This document shows positions 8,924-15,515 of a stretch of DNA of 64,000 nt, piece by piece. The stretch covers positions 96,272 through 160,271 of the forward strand of contig NZ_JACJKY010000005.1 in assembly GCF_016901855.1 (NCBI RefSeq), given 5' to 3'. The DNA is from Merdimmobilis hominis. GTDB taxonomy: Bacteria > Bacillota > Clostridia > Oscillospirales > Ruminococcaceae. The notes under the pieces are model-generated. The model searched no databases. It was not told the DNA's origin and worked only from the letters and a program-made list of their open reading frames with translations. Position numbers and translations under genes: made by a program. Within the stretch, counting starts at the first letter, position 1; each line of letters starts with the position of its first letter.

Positions 8924-9139
8924 CTACTCCTGGGTTTCCACGAAGGTGCCTGCGCAGATTTCCTGCTGTTCGATGATGGCGGAGAGATTTGCGGAAACGA
9001 GGGTGAGCAGATTTAAAACGGTTTGCAGCTGTTCTTTCGACAGCGAGGAAGCAAACAGTGCCGAGAGGGAAGATGCAGTCAAAAAGAGTTCCTCAGGCGT
9101 GCACGGACAGGTTTGCTCCAGCTTTTTGATATTGTCCAT
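8924..9139 (-). CDS. Small hypothetical protein (71 aa)
   Basis: 71 residues, acidic, mostly helical: a CPCTP motif at ~11-15, then EELFLTASSLSALF and a leucine-rich helix. A GAGGTG ribosome site stands 7 bases ahead of the ATG. The pattern resembles short clostridial proteins of the DUF6774 kind, but I cannot confirm this by eye. No signal peptide, TM segment or metal-site beyond the two cysteines. It faces away from the gene at 9301 and lies just upstream of rnhA. Confidence 0.55.
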   Translation of the reverse strand: MDNIKKLEQTCPCTPEELFLTASSLSALFASSLSKEQLQTVLNLLTLVSANLSAIIEQQEICAGTFVETQE

Positions 9140-9172
9140 GACAGCACCTCGTTCGTTTGGATTTTTGTTTCG

Positions 9173-9200
9173 TTGACATCATGCACAGATATGATATAAT
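9173..9200 (+). promoter_or_regulatory. Promoter for the 9307 membrane protein gene
   Basis: TTGACA (9173-9178), 16-base spacer, TATAAT (9195-9200), followed by a ~100-base leader without a recognised motif. Confidence 0.75.
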
Positions 9201-9306
9201 AACTGCAGGGACAGCCGAACCATAAGGGAAATATCATTCCGGCGTGTCGTCCTGATATGAAAAAGACGTATGATTTTGTTTTAATGATAAGGAGTGCAAA
9301 GTGTTT

Positions 9307-9822
9307 ATGGCAAAGAATAAACAACCGAAAAAACAAGACGCATCCTCTACAATATATGCACGGGTAAACGGGATTTCCCTTTACGGCAAATTTTGCAGTG
9401 TACTGTTTACTGATACGGCAATGGAACTGCACACAAAACCGACCTGGCTGTTTATTTTGTGCGCATGGGTTGGCGTGATGGCAATGATGTCGGTGGGTAT
9501 TTTTATCGGAAACTTTTGGGTGCTCACTGTACTTTCAATCGCAGGCGGTGTCTGCGGCGCGCTGCTTGTCTGGTTTTTATATACCGGTAAATGTGTGCAG
9601 AGTTTTTCGTATCAGGAGATCGCAAGCTTTGTGATGGATCGTGCCGATTGTCTGATCAATTTAAAAAACAATCAGATGCACACCATCCGGATGATGCCAA
9701 AACGTCAGAAATTATTGATTTCCACACTTTCGGAAGTGCTCGATCAGCATACACCCCATAAACTCGTAAAACAGGGTGAGTATTTCCGCATTGAGGAAAA
9801 AGCGGTCGAAAAAACAAATTGA
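9307..9822 (+). CDS. Two-TM membrane protein of unknown function
   Basis: 171 residues from the ATG at 9307; a GTG at 9301 is equally in frame, and AAGGAG lies 5 bases before the GTG or 11 before the ATG, so the start is uncertain. A basic N-terminus precedes two transmembrane helices (~45-85), followed by a soluble ~90-residue tail. The layout (short N-terminal part, TM hairpin, C-terminal PH-like tail) is like the YcxB-type family, but no diagnostic motif is visible. The stop overlaps the promoter of the thiT transcript. Confidence 0.7.
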   Translation: MAKNKQPKKQDASSTIYARVNGISLYGKFCSVLFTDTAMELHTKPTWLFILCAWVGVMAMMSVGIFIGNFWVLTVLSIAGGVCGALLVWFLYTGKCVQSFSYQEIASFVMDRADCLINLKNNQMHTIRMMPKRQKLLISTLSEVLDQHTPHKLVKQGEYFRIEEKAVEKTN

Positions 9823-9847
9823 CAGCAGAACGCTTTTTCTCTATAAT
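9819..9847 (+). promoter_or_regulatory. Promoter for the TPP riboswitch-thiT transcript
   Basis: TTGACA (9819-9824) overlapping the preceding stop codon, 17-base spacer, TATAAT (9842-9847). Confidence 0.82.
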
Positions 9848-9853
9848 AAAAAA

Positions 9854-9947
9854 CTGATCAGGGGCGCTGTGTTGTTTGCACGGCTGAGATCGCAATGCTG
9901 CGTGTCCCTTTGACCTGATATGGATAATGCCATCGGAGGGAGATCAG
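9854..9947 (+). ncRNA. TPP (THI-element) riboswitch
   Basis: Contains the conserved blocks of the thiamine pyrophosphate aptamer in order: CTGATCAGGGGCGC, GGCTGAGA, CCTTTGACCTGAT, GGATAATGCCATCGGAGGGA, and the closing GATCAG that pairs with the 5' CTGATC (P1). An intrinsic terminator lies ~50 bases downstream, so transcription of thiT should stop when TPP is bound. Confidence 0.95.
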
Positions 9948-9994
9948 GCGTCGGGTGTGATTTGAGTATGCTCGATTGATTCTTCGGCTTTTCG

Positions 9995-10026
9995 GCGGTA
10001 TCAAGTATTTTGATACCGCTTTTTTT
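9995..10026 (+). terminator. Riboswitch-controlled terminator before thiT
   Basis: 10-bp stem (9995-10004 with 10010-10019), 5-base loop and seven T, between the TPP aptamer and thiT. Confidence 0.9.
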
Positions 10027-10074
10027 GCGGCTTCGAGAAATTATCCGAACGATTATTTTGGGAGGGTGTTTTGC

Positions 10075-10725
10075 ATGACACACACAAACACAAAACGTTT
10101 GGTTGAAACCGCAATGCTGTTGGCGGTTGCAACCGTATTGACCATCATTTCCGGCTATATTCCGTTCCAGCTTCCGTTCGGCGGCAGCATTACGATCGTT
10201 TCCATGCTGCCGATCGTGATGATTGCATATCGTTACGGAACCAAATGGGGACTGTTTTCCGGCTTCATTTTTGCACTGATTCAAATGCTCACCGGCTTTA
10301 AAACCGTTGCGGCATTCTTCATGCCGGGCGACAGCCAGATGGTGTTCTGGATGGCAATTCTCGTCTGCCTGTTTGACTATATCCTGGCGTTTACCGTTTT
10401 GGGCTTTGCAGGCGTTGTCCGCAACCGCTTTTCTTCGGCAAGCGTTGCAATGTGCGTAGGCGCTGTGATTGCACTGGCACTGCGCTTTTTGTGCCACACC
10501 ATCTCGGGAGCACTGTTCTTCGGCTCTTATGCAGAGTGGTTCTTCACCCAGGAGTCCATCGCATCGTTCGGCGCATGGGTGCTCGATAACTTCTCGGGTG
10601 CGTCGCTCGCATGGTTCTACTCGCTTGTCTATAACGCAACCTACATGGTGCCGGAGATCATTCTGACTGCAATCGCTGCAGTGATCGTCGGCCGTGTACC
10701 GATGTTTTCGAAAAAAGCAGCATAA
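10075..10725 (+). CDS. thiT: ECF transporter S component, thiamine (ThiT)
   Basis: 216 residues starting at the ATG at 10075, which has GGGAGGG ahead; the longer frame runs through the riboswitch terminator and is rejected. About six transmembrane helices. Residues match ThiT: the N-terminal ETAMLLAVATVL helix, a PFGGSIT block and the late SGALFFGSYAEWF region. It binds thiamine and works with the shared EcfA/EcfA'/EcfT module, which is not in this window. Control by the TPP riboswitch upstream agrees with the call. Confidence 0.93.
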   Translation: MTHTNTKRLVETAMLLAVATVLTIISGYIPFQLPFGGSITIVSMLPIVMIAYRYGTKWGLFSGFIFALIQMLTGFKTVAAFFMPGDSQMVFWMAILVCLFDYILAFTVLGFAGVVRNRFSSASVAMCVGAVIALALRFLCHTISGALFFGSYAEWFFTQESIASFGAWVLDNFSGASLAWFYSLVYNATYMVPEIILTAIAAVIVGRVPMFSKKAA

Positions 10726-10734
10726 GAGTGCCGC

Positions 10735-10763
10735 TTGACGAAACAAATACTTTGCTTTATAAT
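10735..10763 (+). promoter_or_regulatory. Strong promoter for rnpB
   Basis: TTGACG (10735-10740), 17-base spacer, TATAAT (10758-10763), placing transcription start at about 10770, exactly where the RNase P RNA P1 helix begins. Confidence 0.88.
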
Positions 10764-10770
10764 AGTAAAC

Positions 10771-11102
10771 GGAGCAAATTGTATGGCAGCGCGGAAGGAA
10801 CCTTTCGTGAGGAAAGTCCGAGCATCACAGGACAGGATAGCTGCTAACGGCAGCCGGAGGCGACTCTAGGGCTAGTGCAACAGAAAGAAACCGCCGCTTT
10901 TGCGGTAAGGATGGAAAGGCGAGGTAAGAGCTCACCGGCGTATGCGAGAGCATGCGGCCATGTAAACCCTATCCGATGCAACACCGACTGGGATGGATTC
11001 GTTGGTCCGACGGTCCCGACGGGTGGCGATGAGCGTTTCAGGGCGACCTGGCGCCAAGATAGATTGTCATATTCAACAGAACTCGGCTTATAGATTTGCT
11101 CT
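10771..11102 (+). ncRNA. rnpB: RNase P RNA, class A
   Basis: Catalytic RNA that removes tRNA 5' leaders. Conserved cores are present in order: GAGGAAAGTCCGAGC, the ACAGGATAGCTGCTAACGGC region, GGCGACTCTAGGG, AGTGCAACAGAAA, AAACCGCC, GGTAAGGATGGAAAGG, GAGGTAAGAGCTCACCGG and the 3' AACAGAACTCGGCTTATAG. P1 is formed by GAGCAAAT (10772-10779) with ATTTGCTC (11094-11101). Overlapping small ORFs inside it are ignored. Confidence 0.97.
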
Positions 11103-11117
11103 TTTCTTTAAAAGCAG

Positions 11118-11147
11118 AAGGCAGACGCATTGGCGTCTGCCTTTTTT
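11118..11147. terminator. Intrinsic terminator of rnpB
   Basis: 9-bp GC-rich stem (11120-11128 with 11133-11141), ATTG loop, six T on the plus strand; also closes the convergent NTPase gene. Confidence 0.9.
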
Positions 11148-11153
11148 GTGATT

Positions 11154-12251
11154 TTATCGGGAATAACGTGCTTTGACTGCTTCACAGAGCGCTTCCGTTT
11201 TCTGCTTGACGACGGCGAAATCGACGCCTTCGTGATATTCGGCTTCGAGCGTGTCGTGAATGGCTTTCGCCTGTCGCAGATGCGCCGATGCTGCATGAAT
11301 CAGCACATTGGCGGCTTTCTTTTGGAATGTAAGTGTCTGGCGCCGTTTGCGCAGCGCACTGCGGTCAAGGAACCGCGTGTATCGGATCATGCGGGTGCAC
11401 ATCGACGGATCAAACCGCACGTCGGCGGACTGTGTCACGAATCCAAGCGACAATGACGGAATGAGCAGGTGGGAGACAAGCTTATCGGGTGCGGTCGGAT
11501 CGAAGCAGACATACACCTCAAGTCCGCGCTGTTTGACATGGAATAAAAGCCGCCGCAACAGCCGGTCTGCCGCCGCACCGAACGGATCGTCAATACAAAT
11601 GACCCGGCTGCACATCGTTTTGACTGTGTCGGTGTATGTCAGGACGCCGTTCATGGTCACTGCACTTAACAGCCGCAAGTGAACTTCACCGGTGCCGCCG
11701 CCCTTTTTGGGGGGAAGCTCACGCAGCGCTAAGCGGTCGGCGAGTGCATCAATTTTCTGCGGTTTTAAAATAGAGGCGATAAACTGCCGATTATCCGAAA
11801 GCAGCGCATCCGCACCTGCCATCATTCGTCTGGCTTTTTGGTGGCACAGAGAGATTTCCTCGGAAAGTGTTTTGAGTGCCGGCAGTTTGGGTGCTAAAAT
11901 TTCTTCATTTAACGCATCAAAGAAATTGACGGTTGTTTGAAAACTTCCGGGGAAGGACGGCTCAACTTCGTGCGGCGGTGTTGCATCCACAATACTGCAT
12001 TTGGCGTCTTTAAAAATTACGCCGTCGAGCGAATCCGGATCGGACGAGCAGTGAATCCGTTCGATCAGCGAGTCAAAGGGTTCACAAGCTTCAGCCGCCT
12101 GTTTCATTGCGGTTGATTTTCCGTTTCCGGCACTGCCTTTGATAAGATACCGCCGCACACCGGGTTTTGGTTCGTCAAACGGCGCGCACAGCGAGAAAAA
12201 GTCGTTTGCCATTGTTGCACACAAGAAAAAATCAACGGTTTTTGCTTTCAT
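11154..12251 (-). CDS. P-loop NTPase of the PRK06851 type
   Basis: 365 residues from the ATG at 12251, which has AAGGAG 9 bases ahead; the frame's earlier codons have no ribosome site. The Walker A motif GSAGNGKS occupies 39-46, with a possible second nucleotide-handling region in the C-terminal half (VICIDDPFG). Length and the N-terminal layout match a Firmicutes family of uncharacterised ATPases (PRK06851). In most members the P-loop domain is repeated in degenerate form. No membrane segment; cytosolic. Function unknown; flanked by its own terminators, so monocistronic. Confidence 0.72.
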   Translation of the reverse strand: MKAKTVDFFLCATMANDFFSLCAPFDEPKPGVRRYLIKGSAGNGKSTAMKQAAEACEPFDSLIERIHCSSDPDSLDGVIFKDAKCSIVDATPPHEVEPSFPGSFQTTVNFFDALNEEILAPKLPALKTLSEEISLCHQKARRMMAGADALLSDNRQFIASILKPQKIDALADRLALRELPPKKGGGTGEVHLRLLSAVTMNGVLTYTDTVKTMCSRVICIDDPFGAAADRLLRRLLFHVKQRGLEVYVCFDPTAPDKLVSHLLIPSLSLGFVTQSADVRFDPSMCTRMIRYTRFLDRSALRKRRQTLTFQKKAANVLIHAASAHLRQAKAIHDTLEAEYHEGVDFAVVKQKTEALCEAVKARYSR

Positions 12252-12325
12252 GTTCTCACACTCCTTGCGGCGTATTCTATGTGAAAACAAAAAAAGACGT
12301 TCCGTTTTTTGTATCAAAGCTCAGC

Positions 12326-12360
12326 AAACGGCTGGTATCCTGTTTGGATACCAGCCGTTT
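12326..12360. terminator. Long perfect hairpin between NTPase and small SHOCT-like gene
   Basis: 15-bp perfect stem (12326-12340 with 12346-12360) with a 5-base loop. It follows the stop of the leftward gene at 12363. There is no clear T run directly after it on the minus strand, so it may be an mRNA 3'-end or processing structure rather than a clean terminator. Confidence 0.55.
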
Positions 12361-12362
12361 GT

Positions 12363-12605
12363 TCAGAAAGTGATTTTCACCGTTTCGCCCTGCGCAGTGT
12401 GTATCTCCACAAGCGTCATGCCGCCAAATGATCGGCGCAGCTTTCTATACATCCTGAGGATCTCCCGCTGATCTTCTTTGGAAGCGGGGAGAATATCCGG
12501 AAAAATCTTCGCAAGAATCCGCAGCGTGAGCCGGTTTCCGATCAAGTGATTCGGAATCGGCAGAAACGGCAGCGAAACGTCGTCTGTTTTGATTTTAATT
12601 CTCAT
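12363..12605 (-). CDS. Small protein coupled to XRE regulator
   Basis: 80 residues, starting MRIKIKT and ending with a strand-rich LVEIHTAQGETVKITF. The same ending style (VEIxxxxGxxVxIxx) occurs at the C-terminus of the XRE protein just upstream, so the two share a small domain. The ATG overlaps the XRE stop by 4 bases. No catalytic or membrane features. It probably works with, or modulates, the regulator; unnamed family. Confidence 0.68.
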   Translation of the reverse strand: MRIKIKTDDVSLPFLPIPNHLIGNRLTLRILAKIFPDILPASKEDQREILRMYRKLRRSFGGMTLVEIHTAQGETVKITF

Positions 12606-13096
12606 GATTCCACAAAAATTTCGACGGTGTCACCGTCACCGCTTTCAACTTCCATGAGTTTTCCGACAACGCCGCTTTCAATCAGCGAAATGATTGCGTC
12701 AATATCGATTGCTTTCAGTGCGTCACTGCCATTAAATTTGAAATTTTCAAAATTGAGCTTCGATGCAATCCGTACAAACCCAAGCGGCAGATTGATGTTG
12801 ACCCGGTCGCCATCGCTTGAGAGCACGCGAATGCGCAGAAGCATCTGCTCAAGCGGCTTACGCGCATCATCCGGCAACAACGATACGGTTTCGTTTTTTT
12901 CGCGCACCAACTCGTCGAGGGAAACGTGGAAAAAGTCCGCCAGCGCAATCAGTGTCGGCAAATCGGGAATGCTTGCATCCGTTTCCCATTTGCTGACCGC
13001 CTGAGGCGAAACGCCCATCTGCTGTGCCAGCTCGTCCTGTGTCATTTTGTATCGTTTGCGCAGTTCGTTGATTTTTTGTCCGATTGAATGCTGCAT
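12602..13096 (-). CDS. XRE-family regulator with C-terminal SHOCT/YvlB-like domain
   Basis: 164 residues. The first ~60 form a Cro/CI helix-turn-helix (MTQDELAQQMGVSPQAVSKWE). The rest contains the block LRIRVLSSDGDRVNINLPLGFV, followed by DIDAIISLIESGVVGKLMEVESGDGDTVEI, which resembles the small domain in YvlB/SHOCT-like stress-associated proteins. It has its own promoter, whose -10 region sits inside a palindrome (13122-13141), which suggests self-repression. Coupled to the 80-residue protein downstream. Confidence 0.82.
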   Translation of the reverse strand: MQHSIGQKINELRKRYKMTQDELAQQMGVSPQAVSKWETDASIPDLPTLIALADFFHVSLDELVREKNETVSLLPDDARKPLEQMLLRIRVLSSDGDRVNINLPLGFVRIASKLNFENFKFNGSDALKAIDIDAIISLIESGVVGKLMEVESGDGDTVEIFVES

Positions 13097-13121
13097 AAAA
13101 ACAGTCCTTTCTGTGCTTGGT

Positions 13122-13141
13122 CTGCCTTTTATTATAGGCAG
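13122..13141 (-). promoter_or_regulatory. Inverted repeat over the -10 box of the XRE gene
   Basis: CTGCCT-N8-AGGCAG with the minus-strand TATAAT (13136-13131) inside it. A likely operator for the XRE protein encoded directly downstream; binding is inferred. Confidence 0.5.
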
Positions 13142-13152
13142 TGTACTGCAAA

Positions 13153-13178
13153 AAGAAAAGCGACCCGCAGTGGGATCG
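13153..13178 (-). terminator. Terminator after patatin gene
   Basis: On the minus strand the hairpin GCGATCCC-ACTGC-GGGTCGC is followed by TTTTCTTTTT. Confidence 0.75.
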
Positions 13179-13236
13179 CTCGCTTGTTGGTTGATTTTTT
13201 TGAAACCAGCAGTTGTTCTTTCGAAAAAAGCCGTTT

Positions 13237-14115
13237 TTACGCCGATTCTTCCGATGATAAAAACGCTTTTACCTTCGCGATATTCGCAAGGCCGTCTAAA
13301 TAGCCGGTCTGATACAGCGCCATGATATTGTCGCGGTTACGTTCCATGCGGCCGACAGTCACAGGTGCACCCGGCTGAATCACAAATGCGCGCCCGGCTT
13401 CCTTTTCCGATTCGACATAGTCAAGCGTTTCGTTGTACGAAAGATACCGCCGCTCGAGCGCTTTGACCATGTTCGGGAAGCGTTTTCCGTATTTTAACCG
13501 AATCGGCAGCATCAGCTTGTTTTTCTTTTTGCGATAGGAAGCGTCCTGCGTTAAAATGACAACGCATTTTGTGCAGCCGTCCGCCTGGGCTTTTTTGAGC
13601 GGGATTGAGTCGGCAATACCGCCGTCCATCAAAAAGTGTCCGTCATAGGGAATCGTTGGGGAAACGAGCGGCAATGAACTCGATGCTTCGACAAGCGCAC
13701 GCTGTGCCTGCAAATCGGTGATTTCGTCATAGCGGGCAAATCCCGTTTCGCAGTCGGTTGTAACGCAGACAAACGGGCATGTTTTGATTCCTGTTTGAAA
13801 GGCGTCAAAGTCGAGCGGAACGAGCGTATCGGTCAGATCGTCAAAAATGAAACGGTTGCCTAAAAAATAGCCGGTTTTTAAAAAGCTGCGTACACCCATA
13901 TAGCGCGGATCATTTAAATATTCGGTGTTGGCACGGATATAGCGGCCTTTTTGTCTGCCGATAAACGAAAGCGCATTGCATGCACCGGCCGATACACCGA
14001 TGCAGTAGTCGAATGTGATGCCGTTTTCAATGAATGCGTCAAGCACACCGGCAGTATACCCGCCGCGCATGCCGCCGCCCTCTAATACAATGCCATTTTT
14101 GCGCACTGGAGTCAT
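13237..14115 (-). CDS. Patatin-like phospholipase (RssA/YjjU type)
   Basis: 292 residues from the ATG at 14115. Serine hydrolase of the patatin family: oxyanion loop EGGGMRGG at 12-19, nucleophile elbow GVSAG with S42, and the DGG aspartate D164 completes the dyad. Expected to be a cytosolic or membrane-associated lipid acyl hydrolase. Start choice: an in-frame ATG at 14139 lies within the -10 box and is ruled out; GGGAG touches the 14115 ATG, so a GTG at 14106, 9 bases after that site, is an equally good start. Monocistronic, with promoter and terminator. Confidence 0.9.
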   Translation of the reverse strand: MTPVRKNGIVLEGGGMRGGYTAGVLDAFIENGITFDYCIGVSAGACNALSFIGRQKGRYIRANTEYLNDPRYMGVRSFLKTGYFLGNRFIFDDLTDTLVPLDFDAFQTGIKTCPFVCVTTDCETGFARYDEITDLQAQRALVEASSSLPLVSPTIPYDGHFLMDGGIADSIPLKKAQADGCTKCVVILTQDASYRKKKNKLMLPIRLKYGKRFPNMVKALERRYLSYNETLDYVESEKEAGRAFVIQPGAPVTVGRMERNRDNIMALYQTGYLDGLANIAKVKAFLSSEESA

Positions 14116-14137
14116 CTCCCAAAATCCATTTTTCCCC

Positions 14138-14166
14138 ATTATAGCACGCGAAAATCATGGAATCAA
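14138..14166 (-). promoter_or_regulatory. Promoter for the patatin gene
   Basis: Minus-strand TTGATT (14166-14161), 17-base spacer, TATAAT (14143-14138). Confidence 0.8.
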
Positions 14167-15059
14167 GCATCAGACTTTGTCGAGTTGTCTGTCTGTTCGA
14201 GTGATTTGCGGATTGTATGGAGATCCTCTGCCATCACACCGAAGCCGTACAAAAAGTTTCCGACAAACGGAGAAGCTGCGGCGGCAATGAGCCACACGAC
14301 ACTTGCACGGAGTCCGGCGGTCAGCGTCGGTGCATCCACCATGCGCAAAGCTGCCGTCCAAATGAAAAATACCGCCGCTGCTGCCGAGAGCACTTTTGAT
14401 ACCCATTTCATATGAAATGCGGCAGAATCGGGACGGAACGGATATCGTCCGGAAAAGAGCTTTCCGTCCGGATTGCCGTAAAGGTAGCCGCGGCGCACCA
14501 AAACCGGCAGGCAGACGCCGATGAACAGCACAAACAGCAGCGATTCAAGCGGCCAAAGCGCGATGTTTTTGACAATGCTTTTGAAAAGATAATAGAGATA
14601 TCCTTTTGAAAAGAGCATCGCGCTCCAGAAGGAACCGAGCAGGATGTTGACAAGAATGTTTACGGTGAGCTTTGCGGCAAAAATGCGTACCGCGCTGATT
14701 TTTGTGCGGTATAAAAACAAGCAGTAAATGAATATGCCTGCCATGCTCGAAAGTGTGTATCCAAAGAAATATGCGCCCTGCGGATACATCAGATAGCCGA
14801 CGATGTCACCTGCAAATCCGGCGGCAAGGCCAACGAGCGGGCCGTAAATGGCAGCGCCCGTCATCTTGACGAAGAAGGTTAAGAAGATGTACAGGTTTTC
14901 GCCGACGGGAACGCGCAGCATGCCGAGTGCGGCGGACAGTGCGGTGAAGACTGCGGCAATCATGAGCGAACGCAGACAGCGAAATTCTGCGGCAGCGGCT
15001 TTCCAATAGCCGATGGAGACGGGCAGTGTGTAGATGGATGTGTCTTTGTTTTTTCGCAT
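14163..15059 (-). CDS. folT: ECF transporter S component, folate (FolT), with C-terminal extension
   Basis: 298 residues. The first ~190 have the FolT pattern: LMIAAVFTALSAALGMLRVP, then FFVKMTGAAIYGPLVGLAAGFAGD and YFFGYTLSSM, with about six membrane helices. It binds folate and shares an ECF module encoded elsewhere. Family members usually have about 170-230 residues; here ~100 more follow, including two further hydrophobic helices (~222-275), with a charged tail. A GAGGAGG site precedes the ATG. The transcript begins with a THF riboswitch, which supports the folate assignment. Confidence 0.92.
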   Translation of the reverse strand: MRKNKDTSIYTLPVSIGYWKAAAAEFRCLRSLMIAAVFTALSAALGMLRVPVGENLYIFLTFFVKMTGAAIYGPLVGLAAGFAGDIVGYLMYPQGAYFFGYTLSSMAGIFIYCLFLYRTKISAVRIFAAKLTVNILVNILLGSFWSAMLFSKGYLYYLFKSIVKNIALWPLESLLFVLFIGVCLPVLVRRGYLYGNPDGKLFSGRYPFRPDSAAFHMKWVSKVLSAAAAVFFIWTAALRMVDAPTLTAGLRASVVWLIAAAASPFVGNFLYGFGVMAEDLHTIRKSLEQTDNSTKSDA

Positions 15060-15066
15060 AAAAAAT

Positions 15067-15127
15067 CCTCCTCTTTATGTGCGAAGCCAACAAACGTACC
15101 ACCATTGTGTCACACAGAAAGAGAAGG
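15067..15127 (-). promoter_or_regulatory. SD / anti-SD pair of the folT leader
   Basis: In the RNA, CCUUCUCUUU (15127-15118) can pair over ten bases, with one G-U, with AAAGAGGAGG (15076-15067), the folT ribosome site. This is the expected expression platform of a translational OFF riboswitch. Confidence 0.65.
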
Positions 15128-15150
15128 GAACCTTCCATTTTTGTTATGCA

Positions 15151-15249
15151 ACAGTGGGATGCGAGCACTGTACCGCAAGCCGATGGCTTTTCGTCCGTCT
15201 GACAACTCCCCGTTCAGGCGGCACTTGACGCACAGCGCTCTACTCTGTG
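15151..15249 (-). ncRNA. Tetrahydrofolate (THF) riboswitch
   Basis: On the minus strand the conserved THF-I aptamer blocks follow in order: AGAGTAG, GCGTCAAGTGCCG, CTGAACGGGGAGTTGTC, GACGGACGAA, GCGGTACAGTGC and GCATCCCACTG, with CAG/CTG ends closing P1. It lies in the leader of folT. Downstream, GGAAGGTTCCCTTCTCTTT contains a segment complementary to the folT ribosome site, pointing to translational control. Confidence 0.9.
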
Positions 15250-15263
15250 ATTTGTACGCATTA

Positions 15264-15292
15264 ACGATAGCACACTTTTTGTGCTTTGTCAA
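15264..15292 (-). promoter_or_regulatory. Promoter for the THF riboswitch-folT transcript
   Basis: Minus-strand TTGACA (15292-15287), 17-base spacer, TATCGT (15269-15264); start expected near 15257, just before the aptamer. Confidence 0.75.
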
Positions 15293-15342
15293 ATCAAAGA
15301 AAAAGGGCGCGAAAAAAATTTTAAAAAAGATGAATTTTCCTC

Positions 15343-15370
15343 TTGATTTTTTTAAAAAGTGTGGTATAAT
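15343..15370 (+). promoter_or_regulatory. Promoter for tRNA-Gln
   Basis: TTGATT (15343-15348), 16-base spacer, TATAAT (15365-15370), 30 bases ahead of the tRNA. Confidence 0.75.
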
Positions 15371-15399
15371 AATATTCGTTGCAAAACAACAGAACAAAT

Positions 15400-15475
15400 T
15401 GGGGTATCGCCAAGCGGTAAGGCAGCAGATTCTGAATCTGCCATTCCGGTGGTTCGAATCCATCTACCCCAGCCA
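15400..15475 (+). tRNA. tRNA-Gln (CTG)
   Basis: Cloverleaf folds by eye: acceptor TGGGGTA with TACCCCA, anticodon stem GCAGA/TCTGC with loop TTCTGAA giving anticodon CTG (reads CAG, glutamine), T-loop TTCGAAT. CCA is encoded (15473-15475). Confidence 0.96.
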
Positions 15476-15478
15476 AAA

Positions 15479-15514
15479 ACAAGCAATCTACAGTTGTAGA
15501 TTGCTTGTTTTTTT
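15479..15514 (+). terminator. Intrinsic terminator of tRNA-Gln
   Basis: Stem of 14 bp (15479-15492 with 15495-15508), two-base loop, run of seven T. Confidence 0.9.
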
Positions 15515-15515
15515 C

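Noticed and set aside
9841..10746. 301-codon minus-strand reading frame over the TPP riboswitch and thiT
   Set aside because: It is the reverse shadow of thiT, has no ribosome site, is rich in Cys/His/Arg without any fold pattern, and crosses the riboswitch.
10875..11093. 72-codon ORF inside rnpB
   Set aside because: The region is the conserved core of RNase P RNA.
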